Below, in pieces: positions 1 through 10,619 of a stretch of DNA of 64,000 nt. The position numbers and the translations under genes are program-made. The notes under the pieces are model-generated. The model searched no databases, was not told the DNA's origin, and was given only the letters and a program-made list of their open reading frames with translations. The stretch comes from Pseudomonadota bacterium. GTDB lineage: Bacteria; Pseudomonadota; Gammaproteobacteria; Steroidobacterales; Steroidobacteraceae. Every line of letters begins with the position of its first letter. Position 1 is the stretch's first letter. The DNA lies in the NCBI GenBank assembly GCA_037200975.1, contig JBBCGI010000001.1:2728001-2792000 (forward strand), in the 5' to 3' direction.

Positions 1-594
1 AAAGCGGCGCCACCGCCCGCTCCCTCGGCGGAATTTCATCCGGCGAAAGACCCTGCGCCCACCCAGGAAGAAATCGAACGCGACGCGCGCGAGCGGAATG
101 GCGAACTCGCGCGCGGAATCGAGCGCGCGTTGCGGTCATCAAACCCGGTGGAGCTCGAGACGGCCTTCACCCATCTACTGTCGCAGCTGCTGCAGTTCGA
201 GCCGGCGCGTGTGGCGGCGATGGTCGCGCGCCAGGCACCGGGCGATGCGCGCGAGACGCTGCGCACGGAAGTCGCGCGGCTGTGGATCACGCGTGATCCC
301 GAGGCGGCGATCGAGTGGCTGAAAACCCTCGATGACGCCGAGCGCAGCGCGGCCGCCGCCGCCGCGGTGGATTCCGTCGCGGCCAGCGCGCCCGGCCAGG
401 CGATCGAGGTGGCCTATGTATTCGGCATCGGCCGTGACGACGGGTACCTGGAGAATCTGGTGCACGGCTGGGCGATGGAAGATTTCGCGGCCGCCGCACG
501 CTGGATCGGCACGCAGCCCGCCGGGGGCATGACCGAGCAGCTGCGCGCGCGCATCGAGCTCGTACGTTTACGGAAGAGGGCTGCCGGCGGCTGA
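1..594 (+). CDS. C-terminal part of an unrecognised helical-repeat protein (5' end cut by window edge)
   Basis: The reading frame is open from base 1 to a TGA at 592-594, so 197 codons of a longer gene are visible. The first 25 residues are Pro/Ala-rich and linker-like, followed by charged helix. The rest is Ala-rich and shows a loose repeat: a Trp, then Asp a few residues on, then Ala-Ala and another Trp (WITRDPEAAIEW, then WAMEDFAAAARW). This resembles stacked helical repeats of the TPR/HEAT kind. There is no signal peptide or membrane span in the visible part. I do not recognise the family. The downstream gene converges on it. Confidence 0.7.
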   Translation, partial: KAAPPPAPSAEFHPAKDPAPTQEEIERDARERNGELARGIERALRSSNPVELETAFTHLLSQLLQFEPARVAAMVARQAPGDARETLRTEVARLWITRDPEAAIEWLKTLDDAERSAAAAAAVDSVAASAPGQAIEVAYVFGIGRDDGYLENLVHGWAMEDFAAAARWIGTQPAGGMTEQLRARIELVRLRKRAAGG

Positions 595-662
595 CATTGT
601 TAGTATTGCGGCGCTTCGAACGTGGCTGATGGCGGCTCTTTTTTTATGCGCGAAGTAGCTAG

Positions 663-3185
<2,523 letters not shown>

Positions 3186-3346
3186 GCGCGCAAGGCGCGA
3201 CCTCGGAACGCTCCACTCCTGTAACTGGTGTCGGCACGCGGGGGGAATACTGAGGTTTGTTGCGGCACGGCAGCGGCGGCGCGAAGGCCTAACTGTGGAG
3301 CAATTCACACTGGCCGCCGGGAGCCGGCGCGCATAGAGTCGGCGGC

Positions 3347-3559
3347 ATGAATCTGCCGCACGATCCTTCCAGGGAACCCACTACCGATCGGCGGGCGGTC
3401 CCGCGCCATATCCGTGATGGCGAACACGACGTGATCGACGAAGCCGTGGCGCCGGCAGGCGCCGAAAAAGCCGCCATCCGCCGGATGCTGTTGTGGATCT
3501 GCGCTGCGATCTTGCTGGCCGGCGCATTCGGACTGTGGCTCACGATGCGTGCCGGGTGA
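3347..3559 (+). CDS. Small single-span membrane protein, unknown
   Basis: A 70-residue protein with a charged N-terminal half and one hydrophobic span at about residues 47-66 (LLWICAAILLAGAFGLWLT) with three residues after it. The topology predicted from the charges is N-terminus inside. It is divergent from the hybrid kinase; the 160 bases between the two starts must hold both promoters. I do not recognise the family and assign no function. It could be a spurious ORF, but codon use is GC3-rich like its neighbours and it has a clean membrane anchor. Confidence 0.55.
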   Translation: MNLPHDPSREPTTDRRAVPRHIRDGEHDVIDEAVAPAGAEKAAIRRMLLWICAAILLAGAFGLWLTMRAG

Positions 3560-3596
3560 GGCGTCCGAGGGTGCCCACCCCGCGCACCGGAACTAG

Positions 3597-4442
3597 CTAC
3601 TCGACCTTGAACGCGATGACCGTGTTCTTGAAAAACGTCGGTACGTAGACGGTCTGCGTCGCCGGATCCCAGCCGATGTCGGCGGTGCTGGTCTTCTCGG
3701 CCTTGCCGTCGAAGAGCAGTTCCTTGGATCCGTCGGCCTTCACGTACCACACGGCGCCGCTCCACGCGGAGACCAGGAAGTCGCCGCCTTTGACGTTCTC
3801 GAGGCCGTCGACGCCGCCCGGCATGCCGCTCGCGAGCACCGTGAGGGATTTGTCCTTCTCGACGCGGTTGAGGCTGTCGTTGTCGAGCACGTACAACGCG
3901 CCGTCGTGCACCAGCAGGCCGTTCGGGCCCTTGAGCGCTTTTTCATCTAGATAGACGGCGGCGGCACCATTCTTGACGACGTAGACCTTCTTGCCCTTGG
4001 AGTCCGAGACGTACAGCGTGCCGTGGTCGTTGACGAGGTCGTTGAGCTGTATGCCCTCGGGGATCGCGATCCTGTTCTTGATCTTGCCCGCTTCGATGTC
4101 GATGACCACGATGCCGCCGATGTCCGCGGCGTACAGCCACTTGCCGTCATCCGAGAGCGCCAGGCCCTTGGGGCAATCGAGGCCGGTCACCCATTCGGCG
4201 GCGATGACCTTGCCGTCGAGGCCGAGCTTTGCGATCGAGCCCTTGCCGTCCGCGTTCCACGGCTCACCGTCGATGTTCGAGACGTACAGCACCTTGCGTT
4301 TTGCATCGAGCCGCACGGATTCCGGGACCTTGAGGGTGGCGGCGGATTCCCAGGTTTTCGCGAGCTTGTGATCGGCGTGCGCGGCCGCGGCGAGTGACAG
4401 CGCGAGCGCGAAACCGCCGAGCGTGGCGAGAGGCTTCTTCAT
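3597..4442 (-). CDS. Periplasmic SMP-30/gluconolactonase-like beta-propeller protein
   Basis: A 281-residue protein with a Sec signal peptide (MKKPLATLGGFALALSLAAAAHA) followed by repeated propeller strands of the type LYVSN.., LYAADIGG, LYVSDSKG and LYVLDND. The pattern of GL.L..DGKWLY fits the SMP-30/gluconolactonase/LRE superfamily, whose members hydrolyse lactones or bind ligands with a central Ca2+. The substrate cannot be read from sequence. The start at ATG 4442 is supported by an AAGGA SD about 10 bases upstream and by the signal peptide. It is divergent from the oxygenase gene. Confidence 0.8.
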   Translation of the reverse strand: MKKPLATLGGFALALSLAAAAHADHKLAKTWESAATLKVPESVRLDAKRKVLYVSNIDGEPWNADGKGSIAKLGLDGKVIAAEWVTGLDCPKGLALSDDGKWLYAADIGGIVVIDIEAGKIKNRIAIPEGIQLNDLVNDHGTLYVSDSKGKKVYVVKNGAAAVYLDEKALKGPNGLLVHDGALYVLDNDSLNRVEKDKSLTVLASGMPGGVDGLENVKGGDFLVSAWSGAVWYVKADGSKELLFDGKAEKTSTADIGWDPATQTVYVPTFFKNTVIAFKVE

Positions 4443-4535
4443 GACTGTCGATCCTTGGATGGCGCCGTGACGGAAGGGACGCAAAGTATAGGCCCGGCGC
4501 TTTGCGTGCCGCCACAGATTGCCTATGCTGCCCGC

Positions 4536-5153
4536 ATGCCCCTGCAGACATTGTTCCCCACCCGTGTGTACACCGCGAAGCTCTCGGGAGCGGCGGCTAA
4601 CACCTTGAATACTCGGTTGCTGCGCGAATGCCGCGTGCTGGCGCAGGATGACGCCGCGGGGCGGGCCTGGTCCGCGACTAACTATCCAGGCGGGTATACG
4701 TCCTACAACTCCGCGGCCCGCATGCACCGGATGTCCCCGACGTTCGCCGCGCTCGAAAAGCGCATCGATGCGCACGTGCGCGGCTTCGCGCGCACGCTGG
4801 ATTTCGACCTCGCGGGACGCAAGCTCGCGATGACCGATTGCTGGGTCAACGTGATGACGAAGCAGGTGGTGCACGGGTTGCACCTGCATCCGCTCGCGTC
4901 GCTGAGCGGGACGTATTACGTGCGTACGCCACGCGGCTGTTCGGGACTCAAGTTCGAGGATCCGCGGCTAGAACGTTTCATGGCCGCGCCGCCGCGCAAG
5001 TCGACGGCGCGGCGGGAAAACAAGGTGTGGGTCACCGTGCCGGCGGAGCAGGGCAAACTCGTGTTGTTCGAGAGCTGGCTGCGCCACGAGGTGGCGCCGA
5101 ACCCGAGCGAAGCCGAACGGATTTCGATTTCGTTCAACTACAGCTGGTTCTGA
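4536..5153 (+). CDS. Putative 2OG-Fe(II) oxygenase (TIGR02466-like)
   Basis: A 205-residue cytosolic protein. The core is typical of the TIGR02466 family: W..N....G...H.HP..S.SGTYYV at residues 103-129, with candidate iron ligands His116/His118, then EDPR, and near the C-terminus His184 and the 2-oxoglutarate-binding Arg195 in RISISFN. Members are predicted iron and 2-oxoglutarate dependent dioxygenases; the substrate is unknown. An in-frame ATG at 4455 would add 27 residues that look non-coding, so I chose ATG 4536. The TGA stop lies directly at the edge of a palindromic repeat. Confidence 0.8.
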   Translation: MPLQTLFPTRVYTAKLSGAAANTLNTRLLRECRVLAQDDAAGRAWSATNYPGGYTSYNSAARMHRMSPTFAALEKRIDAHVRGFARTLDFDLAGRKLAMTDCWVNVMTKQVVHGLHLHPLASLSGTYYVRTPRGCSGLKFEDPRLERFMAAPPRKSTARRENKVWVTVPAEQGKLVLFESWLRHEVAPNPSEAERISISFNYSWF

Positions 5154-5226
5154 AAAGGGGACAGATCTATTTATTGAAAAGGGGTCCTGCCGGCCCTCTT
5201 TTCAATAAATAGATCTGTCCCCTTTT
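5153..5226. repeat. REP/RAYT-type palindrome, family A copy 1 (AAAAGGGGACAGATCT arms)
   Basis: Two perfect 28-base inverted arms (5153-5180 and 5199-5226) flank an 18-base centre. The element fills the gap between two convergent genes, starting on the last base of the oxygenase stop codon and ending 4 bases before the rhomboid stop. The arms end in T-runs on either strand, so it should also terminate transcription both ways. Other copies are at 43308-43364 and 52129-52198. Confidence 0.9.
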
Positions 5227-5229
5227 TCC

Positions 5230-5835
5230 TCACCCCGCGACCTGTTCGAAGGCGCGGCGCCAGGCCGGGAAATCCGTCAGGCCCACGAAGATCAATCCGG
5301 TGAACGCGCCATCCAGATGCGCGTCGTGATTGATGTTGTCGCGCTTGTGTTTCGACGCCCACCAGCTGTACGCGAGATATCCAAACGCGAACAACACCGC
5401 CGGGATCGGTATCGCGAAGTACAGGTACAGCATCCGCGTCGGGTAATAGACGATATAGGCGAACAACACCGCGAGGATCGCGCCCGACGCACCGAGCGCA
5501 GCGTAGTCGGGGTTGTTGCGTTGTTTGTAGACGGTGCCGAGGCTGCTGACGACGAGCCCGATGAAATACAGCGCGACGAAGCGAGCGGTGCCGATCCGCG
5601 CCTCGAGCCCGGGACCAAAAAAATACAGCGTCAGCCCGTTGAACAGCAGATGGCCGAAATCGCCGTGGATGAATCCGCTGGTGATGACGGTGTCGTAGGT
5701 GCGCTCGCGCAGCATCCAGTACGGACGCAGCAGGTTGCGTTGCAGGATTTGCGGCGACACGCGCAGCGCGAGGAAACTCACGACGGCGATGGCTCCGAGG
5801 ATGAGCATCGAGGCCGGTGTCTGCGAAAAATTCAT
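5230..5835 (-). CDS. Rhomboid family intramembrane serine protease
   Basis: A 201-residue polytopic membrane protein with rhomboid hallmarks: HGDFGHLLFN (residues 57-66) in the second span, the catalytic Ser117 in GASG, and the catalytic His173 in HLDGAFTG of the last core span. This is the Ser-His dyad and six-span core that cleaves transmembrane substrates within the bilayer. It is one of the shorter rhomboids, without a cytosolic N-terminal domain. The natural substrate is not evident. The gene is convergent with the oxygenase gene across the palindrome at 5153-5226. Confidence 0.88.
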   Translation of the reverse strand: MNFSQTPASMLILGAIAVVSFLALRVSPQILQRNLLRPYWMLRERTYDTVITSGFIHGDFGHLLFNGLTLYFFGPGLEARIGTARFVALYFIGLVVSSLGTVYKQRNNPDYAALGASGAILAVLFAYIVYYPTRMLYLYFAIPIPAVLFAFGYLAYSWWASKHKRDNINHDAHLDGAFTGLIFVGLTDFPAWRRAFEQVAG

Positions 5836-5957
5836 GGATCAGTGTCTCTTGGTGAGGCCGCGACGACGGCCGCAAGAAGCAAGGCAGTGGCCGTGAATGA
5901 TGTACGCATGGCGCCGAACGATGCCACATCGGCCTGCAAATGTTCAGCGCGGGCGAA

Positions 5958-6434
5958 TCATTTGCGCGGCTTGAAGCGGTATCCGGACGCGCCGGCCTCT
6001 TTGCAGCGATCGACTGGCGTGGAGCGTCGCGCCTCCGGCGCGTCGAGCAGCAGGTCGATGTTCTTGTTGACGTCCGTGGGGCGGCCCTTCGAAGCCTCGA
6101 CCGATTTCAGACGCGCGTGGCCGCCGGATTTCCCGAAGGTGAAATTCTGGAATTCGTGTACCGGGCCGTTGTTAGCCTGCGTGACGGCTTCCACGCCCAA
6201 CGTCCAGGCATCCTCGCCTGCGGCCTTCCAGGTGCGCGTCGCGCCACCGAACACTCCGTTGGCGATGAGTACGGTGCTGAGCGAATAACAACTGCCGGTG
6301 TGGTCCGCATCGGCGCCGGCGAATTCCAGCTCGAGGAAGTCGCGCGAGGGCGCGTCCTCCTTCGATGCCATGCGGTAGATCGCAAGGCCACCGAATACCA
6401 CCAGCAACATCGCGGGGCCTGCCAGCGCTTTCAT
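5958..6434 (-). CDS. Membrane-anchored protein of unknown function
   Basis: A 158-residue protein that begins with an uncleaved signal-anchor (about residues 3-20, MKALAGPAMLLVVFGGLAIY) and continues as a soluble, probably periplasmic domain with two cysteines (CYSLS near residue 49; DRC near 142). I do not recognise the family. It lies just downstream of the lipoprotein gene in the same direction (28 bases apart), so the two are probably cotranscribed. A 120-base gap separates it from the rhomboid gene. Confidence 0.6.
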   Translation of the reverse strand: MKALAGPAMLLVVFGGLAIYRMASKEDAPSRDFLELEFAGADADHTGSCYSLSTVLIANGVFGGATRTWKAAGEDAWTLGVEAVTQANNGPVHEFQNFTFGKSGGHARLKSVEASKGRPTDVNKNIDLLLDAPEARRSTPVDRCKEAGASGYRFKPRK

Positions 6435-6461
6435 CGAGGTGCCTCGCGTCGCGTGCGCCGC

Positions 6462-7007
6462 TCAGTCATACGGAATATCGACCGAGCCTTTGCCGATCAG
6501 CGTCTGGTGCGCGTCGGATTCGGTGTTCAGGAATACGAGGTCGCCATCTTCGACGCCGACGACGGATTCATCGCGCGACTCGACCACCTGGAAGTTGCGA
6601 AAGTCGTCCGGCGTCGCGGGTCTCATGTCGGGTTCGTAGTACGGCATGGTCTCGACGTACTCGGCGGTCACGCGCGCGGTGCGCCGGTCGGTCGCGATGT
6701 CGATGTCCATCGATTTGCGCTCGAGCCGGTATTGGCGCAGGCGCGAGAAGCTGCCGGCGTTCGCGCAGTAGAGCTTGCGGCCAATTTCCATTTCGGTGGG
6801 CTGCATGTGCGGCTCGTAGCCCTGGAACCTGAGCTTCATCTTGAAATCCTTGCCGCGCAGCTCGCAGATCTCCGGCGCAAAGCGTTTGCGCGCGGCGTTG
6901 TCCGCCTGATCGATGAACTCGGCGACCTCCTGGCGCGTGACTTCCTTCTTGCACGCGGCGAGCGGCGTGCACAGGACTAACAACATTGCCGTGGCGACGA
7001 AACGCAT
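6462..7007 (-). CDS. Small lipoprotein of unknown function
   Basis: A 181-residue protein with a lipoprotein signal peptide and a lipobox ending at Cys19 (TPLAAC followed by KKE). Lys at +2 and +3 rather than Asp suggests outer-membrane sorting if Lol rules apply. The mature part is mixed alpha/beta with two further cysteines (ICELRG, LYCANAG) that could form a disulphide. No family recognised. It is the first gene of a short leftward unit with the membrane-anchored protein at 5958-6434. The palindrome at 7023-7116 lies immediately upstream. Confidence 0.65.
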   Translation of the reverse strand: MRFVATAMLLVLCTPLAACKKEVTRQEVAEFIDQADNAARKRFAPEICELRGKDFKMKLRFQGYEPHMQPTEMEIGRKLYCANAGSFSRLRQYRLERKSMDIDIATDRRTARVTAEYVETMPYYEPDMRPATPDDFRNFQVVESRDESVVGVEDGDLVFLNTESDAHQTLIGKGSVDIPYD

Positions 7008-7022
7008 GCGCCGGATTTTAGG

Positions 7023-7116
7023 AGGGTGCCGGGTGGGGAAAGTGGGGAGAGGTCCACGGTTTCAATCAAAACAGGTGGGCGAAGCACCTCTCCCCACTTT
7101 CCCCACCCGGCACCCT
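7023..7116. repeat. 94-base palindromic element with 31-base arms (family C)
   Basis: Left arm 7023-7053 and right arm 7086-7116 are perfect 31-base inverted copies starting AGGGTGCCGGGTGGGG, with a 32-base unpaired centre. Total length is 94 bases, the same as the family B elements at 13470 and 57432, and the arms share a GGTGCCGG core with them. It probably belongs to the same REP/MITE superfamily with diverged arms. It lies between the lipoprotein start and a leftward terminator. Confidence 0.88.
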
Positions 7117-7145
7117 AAAAAAAAAGCCCCGCTTGCGCGGGGCTT
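7117..7145 (-). terminator. Rho-independent terminator for a leftward transcript
   Basis: Read on the minus strand, the hairpin AAGCCCCGC-GCAA-GCGGGGCTT is followed directly by nine T residues. The stem is 9 bp and GC-rich with a GNRA-like loop. The nearest leftward gene ends at 7631, almost 500 bases upstream of it, so it ends either a long 3' tail of that operon or a separate small RNA. Confidence 0.85.
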
Positions 7146-7630
7146 GTTAGTTGCGTCTACGTCGACTTAGGTAATCGCTGTCAGCCGACCGCGTCGACTT
7201 CACGTGCTGCTATTCATCCGGCTGGAACGTTGGCGGCCTTTCGGCCTCCGGCTAAACAATTAAGCCCGCGTGTCGTGCCACGCATTTGTCGTTCCCACCA
7301 GTAGCCAGATTTCAGCTACCGGTTGCACCCGTGCCCGTGAGCAAATCCCGAGTTTCTATAGTCAATCTCGTCGCAAATTCTGCGTGTCGTTGTTTGTGTC
7401 CTGGGCGCATCACTCGCTGACGCAGCGCGGGAGACTAACAACTCGTAACTCTTACAACCGGCGCTGTGGGCCTTTAAATGCAGACACTTAGCGGCGGTTT
7501 CGGGGCTACGCGAGGCAGGATCATACGCCGAATCCATTTCGCCACAATGTCTCAATGGCGCGACAGCGGGTCAGGAAACATATCGGCGCAAAGACGGGAC
7601 GCGGGAGATGACGCGGTCGGCCTTTGCGAA
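7146..7630 (-). other. 485-base gene-free stretch; possible small RNA ending at the 7117-7145 terminator
   Basis: No convincing protein-coding frame exists here on either strand. On the minus strand there is a TATAGA box near 7378-7383 preceded by TTGCGA at an unfavourable spacing. Downstream of it are several small hairpins (GTAGC..GCTAC near 7300; GGCCGAAAGGCC near 7240) before the terminator. I compared it mentally with tmRNA, RNase P RNA, 6S RNA, SRP RNA and GEMM riboswitches and found no decisive match. A roughly 230-base non-coding RNA is possible but unproven. Confidence 0.3.
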
Positions 7631-9769
7631 TCAGCGCGGGAAGCGGACCGAGAAGCTCGCCCCGGACTCGTCGGGCAGGTTGGCGGCCTGGGCGGTACCG
7701 CCATGGAATTCCGCGATCAACCGGACGATGTAGAGCCCGAGCCCGAAGTGCGGACGCTTGTCGGTTTCCACCCGTGATTGCCACAGCGACTCGAACAGCT
7801 TTGCCGCTCCTTCGGGCGGCAGCGGCGGGCCGGGGTTAGTCACGGTGAGCTCGGCAACCGACGAATCCGCCCGCAGAACCACGCAGATCGTGGCGCCATC
7901 GGCGCTGAAATCGACGGCATTGTCGATCAGCTTGTCCAGCAGCTGCACGATGAGCTCGGGTGCGCCCGTGATCTCCACGGGTTCGGGTGGCACCTCGCAA
8001 GAGAACCGCCGCTGCGGGAATGCGCTTCCATAGGCGCCGACCGCGGCGCGCACCAGCGCCGCCAGGTCGAAGCGCTGGCGTTCGCTATGGGCGATGGCCT
8101 CCTCGACCTTGGTCGCCGCGCCCATGGCCGTGAGGATGGCGCCCAGCCGCTCGCTGCCCTCGCGCGCCCGCGCAATGTAGAGGCGGGCGTTGTCGCCCAT
8201 TCCGTTCGAGCCCTGCGCCTCCGACTCCAGATTCTCGAGCGAAGAGCGGATGATCGTGAGCGGCGTGCGGATTTCGTGGGCCAGCTTCCCGGCCAGCGTT
8301 CGCAGGTAGCCGGTGTACTCATCCAGACGGCCGAGCAGCGACGAGAAACTGCGCGACAACTCGCCGAGCTCATCCTTCGCATCAGCCTCGGGCAGCACGC
8401 GCGACAGACTGCCCTCGCGCCCGAGCGCATTTTCGCTGGCGGTGCCGAGCCGCGTGATGCGCAGGGTCATGCGACCCGCGAACCAGAACGCCGCGCCCAC
8501 GGCGAACAGCGTGACGATCAGCGTCAGGTTCAGCAGCCGCGTCAGCGCGCGGTCGCGCAAGGTGAGCCAGCGATCCGCGGTCTGGGCGAGCTGGATGACG
8601 CCCAGCACCTGCTTGCCGTCGGCCGAGAAGATCGGCGCCGCCGCGGCGACGATCACGCTGTTTTCATAACGCCCGGCGAACAGCGCGGTCTCCGGCTGGC
8701 CGCGCGCGGCCTTCGCGGTGAGGCTCTGCGCCGAGCGCTCGCGCTCCGGCTGGGAAACGCTGCGCGGGATCGCGCCGCCATCGAGGAACAGCCGGTACAT
8801 GCGCGGCAGAAAGCCACGCATCTTCGTGTAATCACCGGGCAGCGCCGGTGCATCGAGCCGCGTGAGCGTGGCGCCGCTCGACGAAGCGACCGTCAATTCC
8901 ACGCCCGGCTGCGAGAACTGCCGCAGGTGGTCGTTGAGATCGGGTGAGGCGGCGATCAGGCGGCCGGTGGCGCGCAGATCGGCGACGTCGAGCGTGCCGT
9001 AGCTCTGGCGCGCGGCGCCGCGCCGGTCGCGATCGTCGATGAGCACGCCGATGTGCTGGCCGACCAGCGACAGCGGAATGCCGATCTCCAGCACGTAGCC
9101 CTCCTTCGCTCGCTGCCAGACCGCTTCGATACGCGGTTCCTCGACCGCTTCCTCGCGGCCGTATTCGCGCGTCTCGATGCGGCGCGCCGGCACGGGACCG
9201 GTGCCGGCTCCGCCGAAGAACAACCGCTGCTGGCCGCCGCGTTTGTCGTCGAAGGCCAGCCAGATCCGGTCGCCGATCGTGTTCGAATCGAGCGGCGACA
9301 TTTCGTAGGCGTCGAACACGACCTTCTGATCGCGGACCAGCAGCGCCAGGTACAGCCAGCGCTCGTGTGTGGCGGCCAGCAATCTCAGGCCGTCGCCGCC
9401 CGGTCCCGCGACGCGCACGAGGTTGCGTTCGTTGGTGTCCCACTCGTCGCTGCGGCCATCGATGAGCGGCGCGCCCGACAACACCACGGGTGTGATGTCG
9501 CGGGCGTTGTTGCCGTCGAGCGCCGGCAGCGAGTCGGCGCGGAACAGCAGTTCCTGCCGGCCTTTCAGCGACCCTGCGATGGTCGTGGTCACGGCCAGCA
9601 GCGACTGCTGCTCGCTTTCGCGCAGCACCGTTTCCATCTCGCGCGCGTACTGGCAGCCGGCCCACGGCAGCGCCAGCGTGGTCAGCGCCAGCAACAGTAG
9701 TTTGGTGCGCAGCCTGAGGCCCGAGATCGGACCGGCCTTCAGTAGTTCGAGGAAACCCGCCACGTTCAC
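7631..9769 (-). CDS. Membrane histidine kinase resembling the proteobacterial dedicated-sortase kinase PdsS
   Basis: A 712-residue sensor. Order: N-terminal span (about 22-40), a large periplasmic region about 45-420 containing a CBM9-like segment (APLIDGRSDEW, EIGIPLSLVG), a second span about 425-445, HAMP, HisKA with His498 in LAHEIRTPLT, and an HATPase with N box (DNAVDFSADG) and GLGLYIV. Length and layout match the TIGR03785 family of kinases paired with class-specific sortases. GTG start at 9767-9769 overlaps the regulator's TGA by four bases (GTGA), so the two are translationally coupled. No sortase or sortase target is in this window. The family call is from memory of the domain layout. 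Confidence 0.7.
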   Translation of the reverse strand: MNVAGFLELLKAGPISGLRLRTKLLLLALTTLALPWAGCQYAREMETVLRESEQQSLLAVTTTIAGSLKGRQELLFRADSLPALDGNNARDITPVVLSGAPLIDGRSDEWDTNERNLVRVAGPGGDGLRLLAATHERWLYLALLVRDQKVVFDAYEMSPLDSNTIGDRIWLAFDDKRGGQQRLFFGGAGTGPVPARRIETREYGREEAVEEPRIEAVWQRAKEGYVLEIGIPLSLVGQHIGVLIDDRDRRGAARQSYGTLDVADLRATGRLIAASPDLNDHLRQFSQPGVELTVASSSGATLTRLDAPALPGDYTKMRGFLPRMYRLFLDGGAIPRSVSQPERERSAQSLTAKAARGQPETALFAGRYENSVIVAAAAPIFSADGKQVLGVIQLAQTADRWLTLRDRALTRLLNLTLIVTLFAVGAAFWFAGRMTLRITRLGTASENALGREGSLSRVLPEADAKDELGELSRSFSSLLGRLDEYTGYLRTLAGKLAHEIRTPLTIIRSSLENLESEAQGSNGMGDNARLYIARAREGSERLGAILTAMGAATKVEEAIAHSERQRFDLAALVRAAVGAYGSAFPQRRFSCEVPPEPVEITGAPELIVQLLDKLIDNAVDFSADGATICVVLRADSSVAELTVTNPGPPLPPEGAAKLFESLWQSRVETDKRPHFGLGLYIVRLIAEFHGGTAQAANLPDESGASFSVRFPR

Positions 9770-10455
9770 TCTACCCAGCGATATCCCATGCCATACACCG
9801 TGTGCACGGCGTCGAATTTTTCATCGACCACCTGGAATTTGCGGCGGATGCGCTTGATGTGCGAAGTGATGGTGTTGTCGTCGAGCACGACGTTCGCGGC
9901 GTCCATCAGCTGCTGGCGGTTCTTCACGTGGCCGGGATGTTTGGTGAGTGCGTAGACGATCCAGAACTCGGTCAGCGACAGCAGCACGACCTGACTATTC
10001 CATTCCACCGACATGCGTTCGCTGTCGAGCGACAGCGCGCCGCGGCGGATCACCTGCTTTTCTTCGGCGGGCCGGCGCAATGCGTCCACGCGGCGGAACA
10101 GCGCATTCACGCGCGCGATCAGATGCGCGAGCGACAGGTCCTTGGTGAGGAAGTCATCGGCGCCCAGACGAAGCCCAGAAACCGCATCGAGCTCGCTGTC
10201 GCGCGCGGTCAGGAAAATGATGGGCAGCTCCGGCGACAGCCCGCGCAGTTCGCGGCACAGCTCGAAGCCGCCTTCGGGTTCGTCTTCGAGCGAGATGTCG
10301 ATGACGGCGAGGTCCGGCAGCCGCGCCACGAAAGCCGCCATGGCTTCACGCCGGTTGGGGTAGCCGCGCACGGCGTAACCCTCGCGCGAGAAGGCGGCGG
10401 CGTAGTTGTCGCGGATGGCGCGTTCGTCTTCGACGATGGCGATGGTTTTTTTCAT
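9766..10455 (-). CDS. OmpR-family response regulator resembling PdsR
   Basis: A 229-residue regulator: receiver domain 1-120 (acidic pair in VEDERA, phospho-Asp in LAVIDISLED, Lys in LTKDLS) and a winged-helix DNA-binding domain ending VHTVYGMGYRWVE. The receiver carries the EDEPEGG insertion after the phospho-Asp that I associate with the dedicated-sortase regulators (TIGR03787). It is upstream of and coupled to its kinase. ATG 10455 (MKKTIAIVEDE) fits the receiver start; a longer ORF to 10521 adds residues with no counterpart. The promoter should lie in the 164 bases before 10620. Confidence 0.78.
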   Translation of the reverse strand: MKKTIAIVEDERAIRDNYAAAFSREGYAVRGYPNRREAMAAFVARLPDLAVIDISLEDEPEGGFELCRELRGLSPELPIIFLTARDSELDAVSGLRLGADDFLTKDLSLAHLIARVNALFRRVDALRRPAEEKQVIRRGALSLDSERMSVEWNSQVVLLSLTEFWIVYALTKHPGHVKNRQQLMDAANVVLDDNTITSHIKRIRRKFQVVDEKFDAVHTVYGMGYRWVE

Positions 10456-10619
10456 GCAGCCGGCTTTTTCATGCAGGCGGCAAGTGTAAGGCAGCGGCGC
10501 CCGCGCCGGTGGCACGGCCACATTTGGTCACTTTCCAGCGGTGGTTCGTCATCAAGTCATCACGGCATGGCCGGCGGCCGGGCGCGGAATGTGACTCGGA
10601 TCAACGCCAGGAAGCCGCC

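Noticed and set aside
7146-7380. tmRNA, RNase P, 6S or GEMM riboswitch in the 485-base gap
   Set aside because: Lacks the tmRNA tRNA-like ends, the P4 signature of RNase P RNA and the GEMM core despite a passing CCTCCGGC resemblance.
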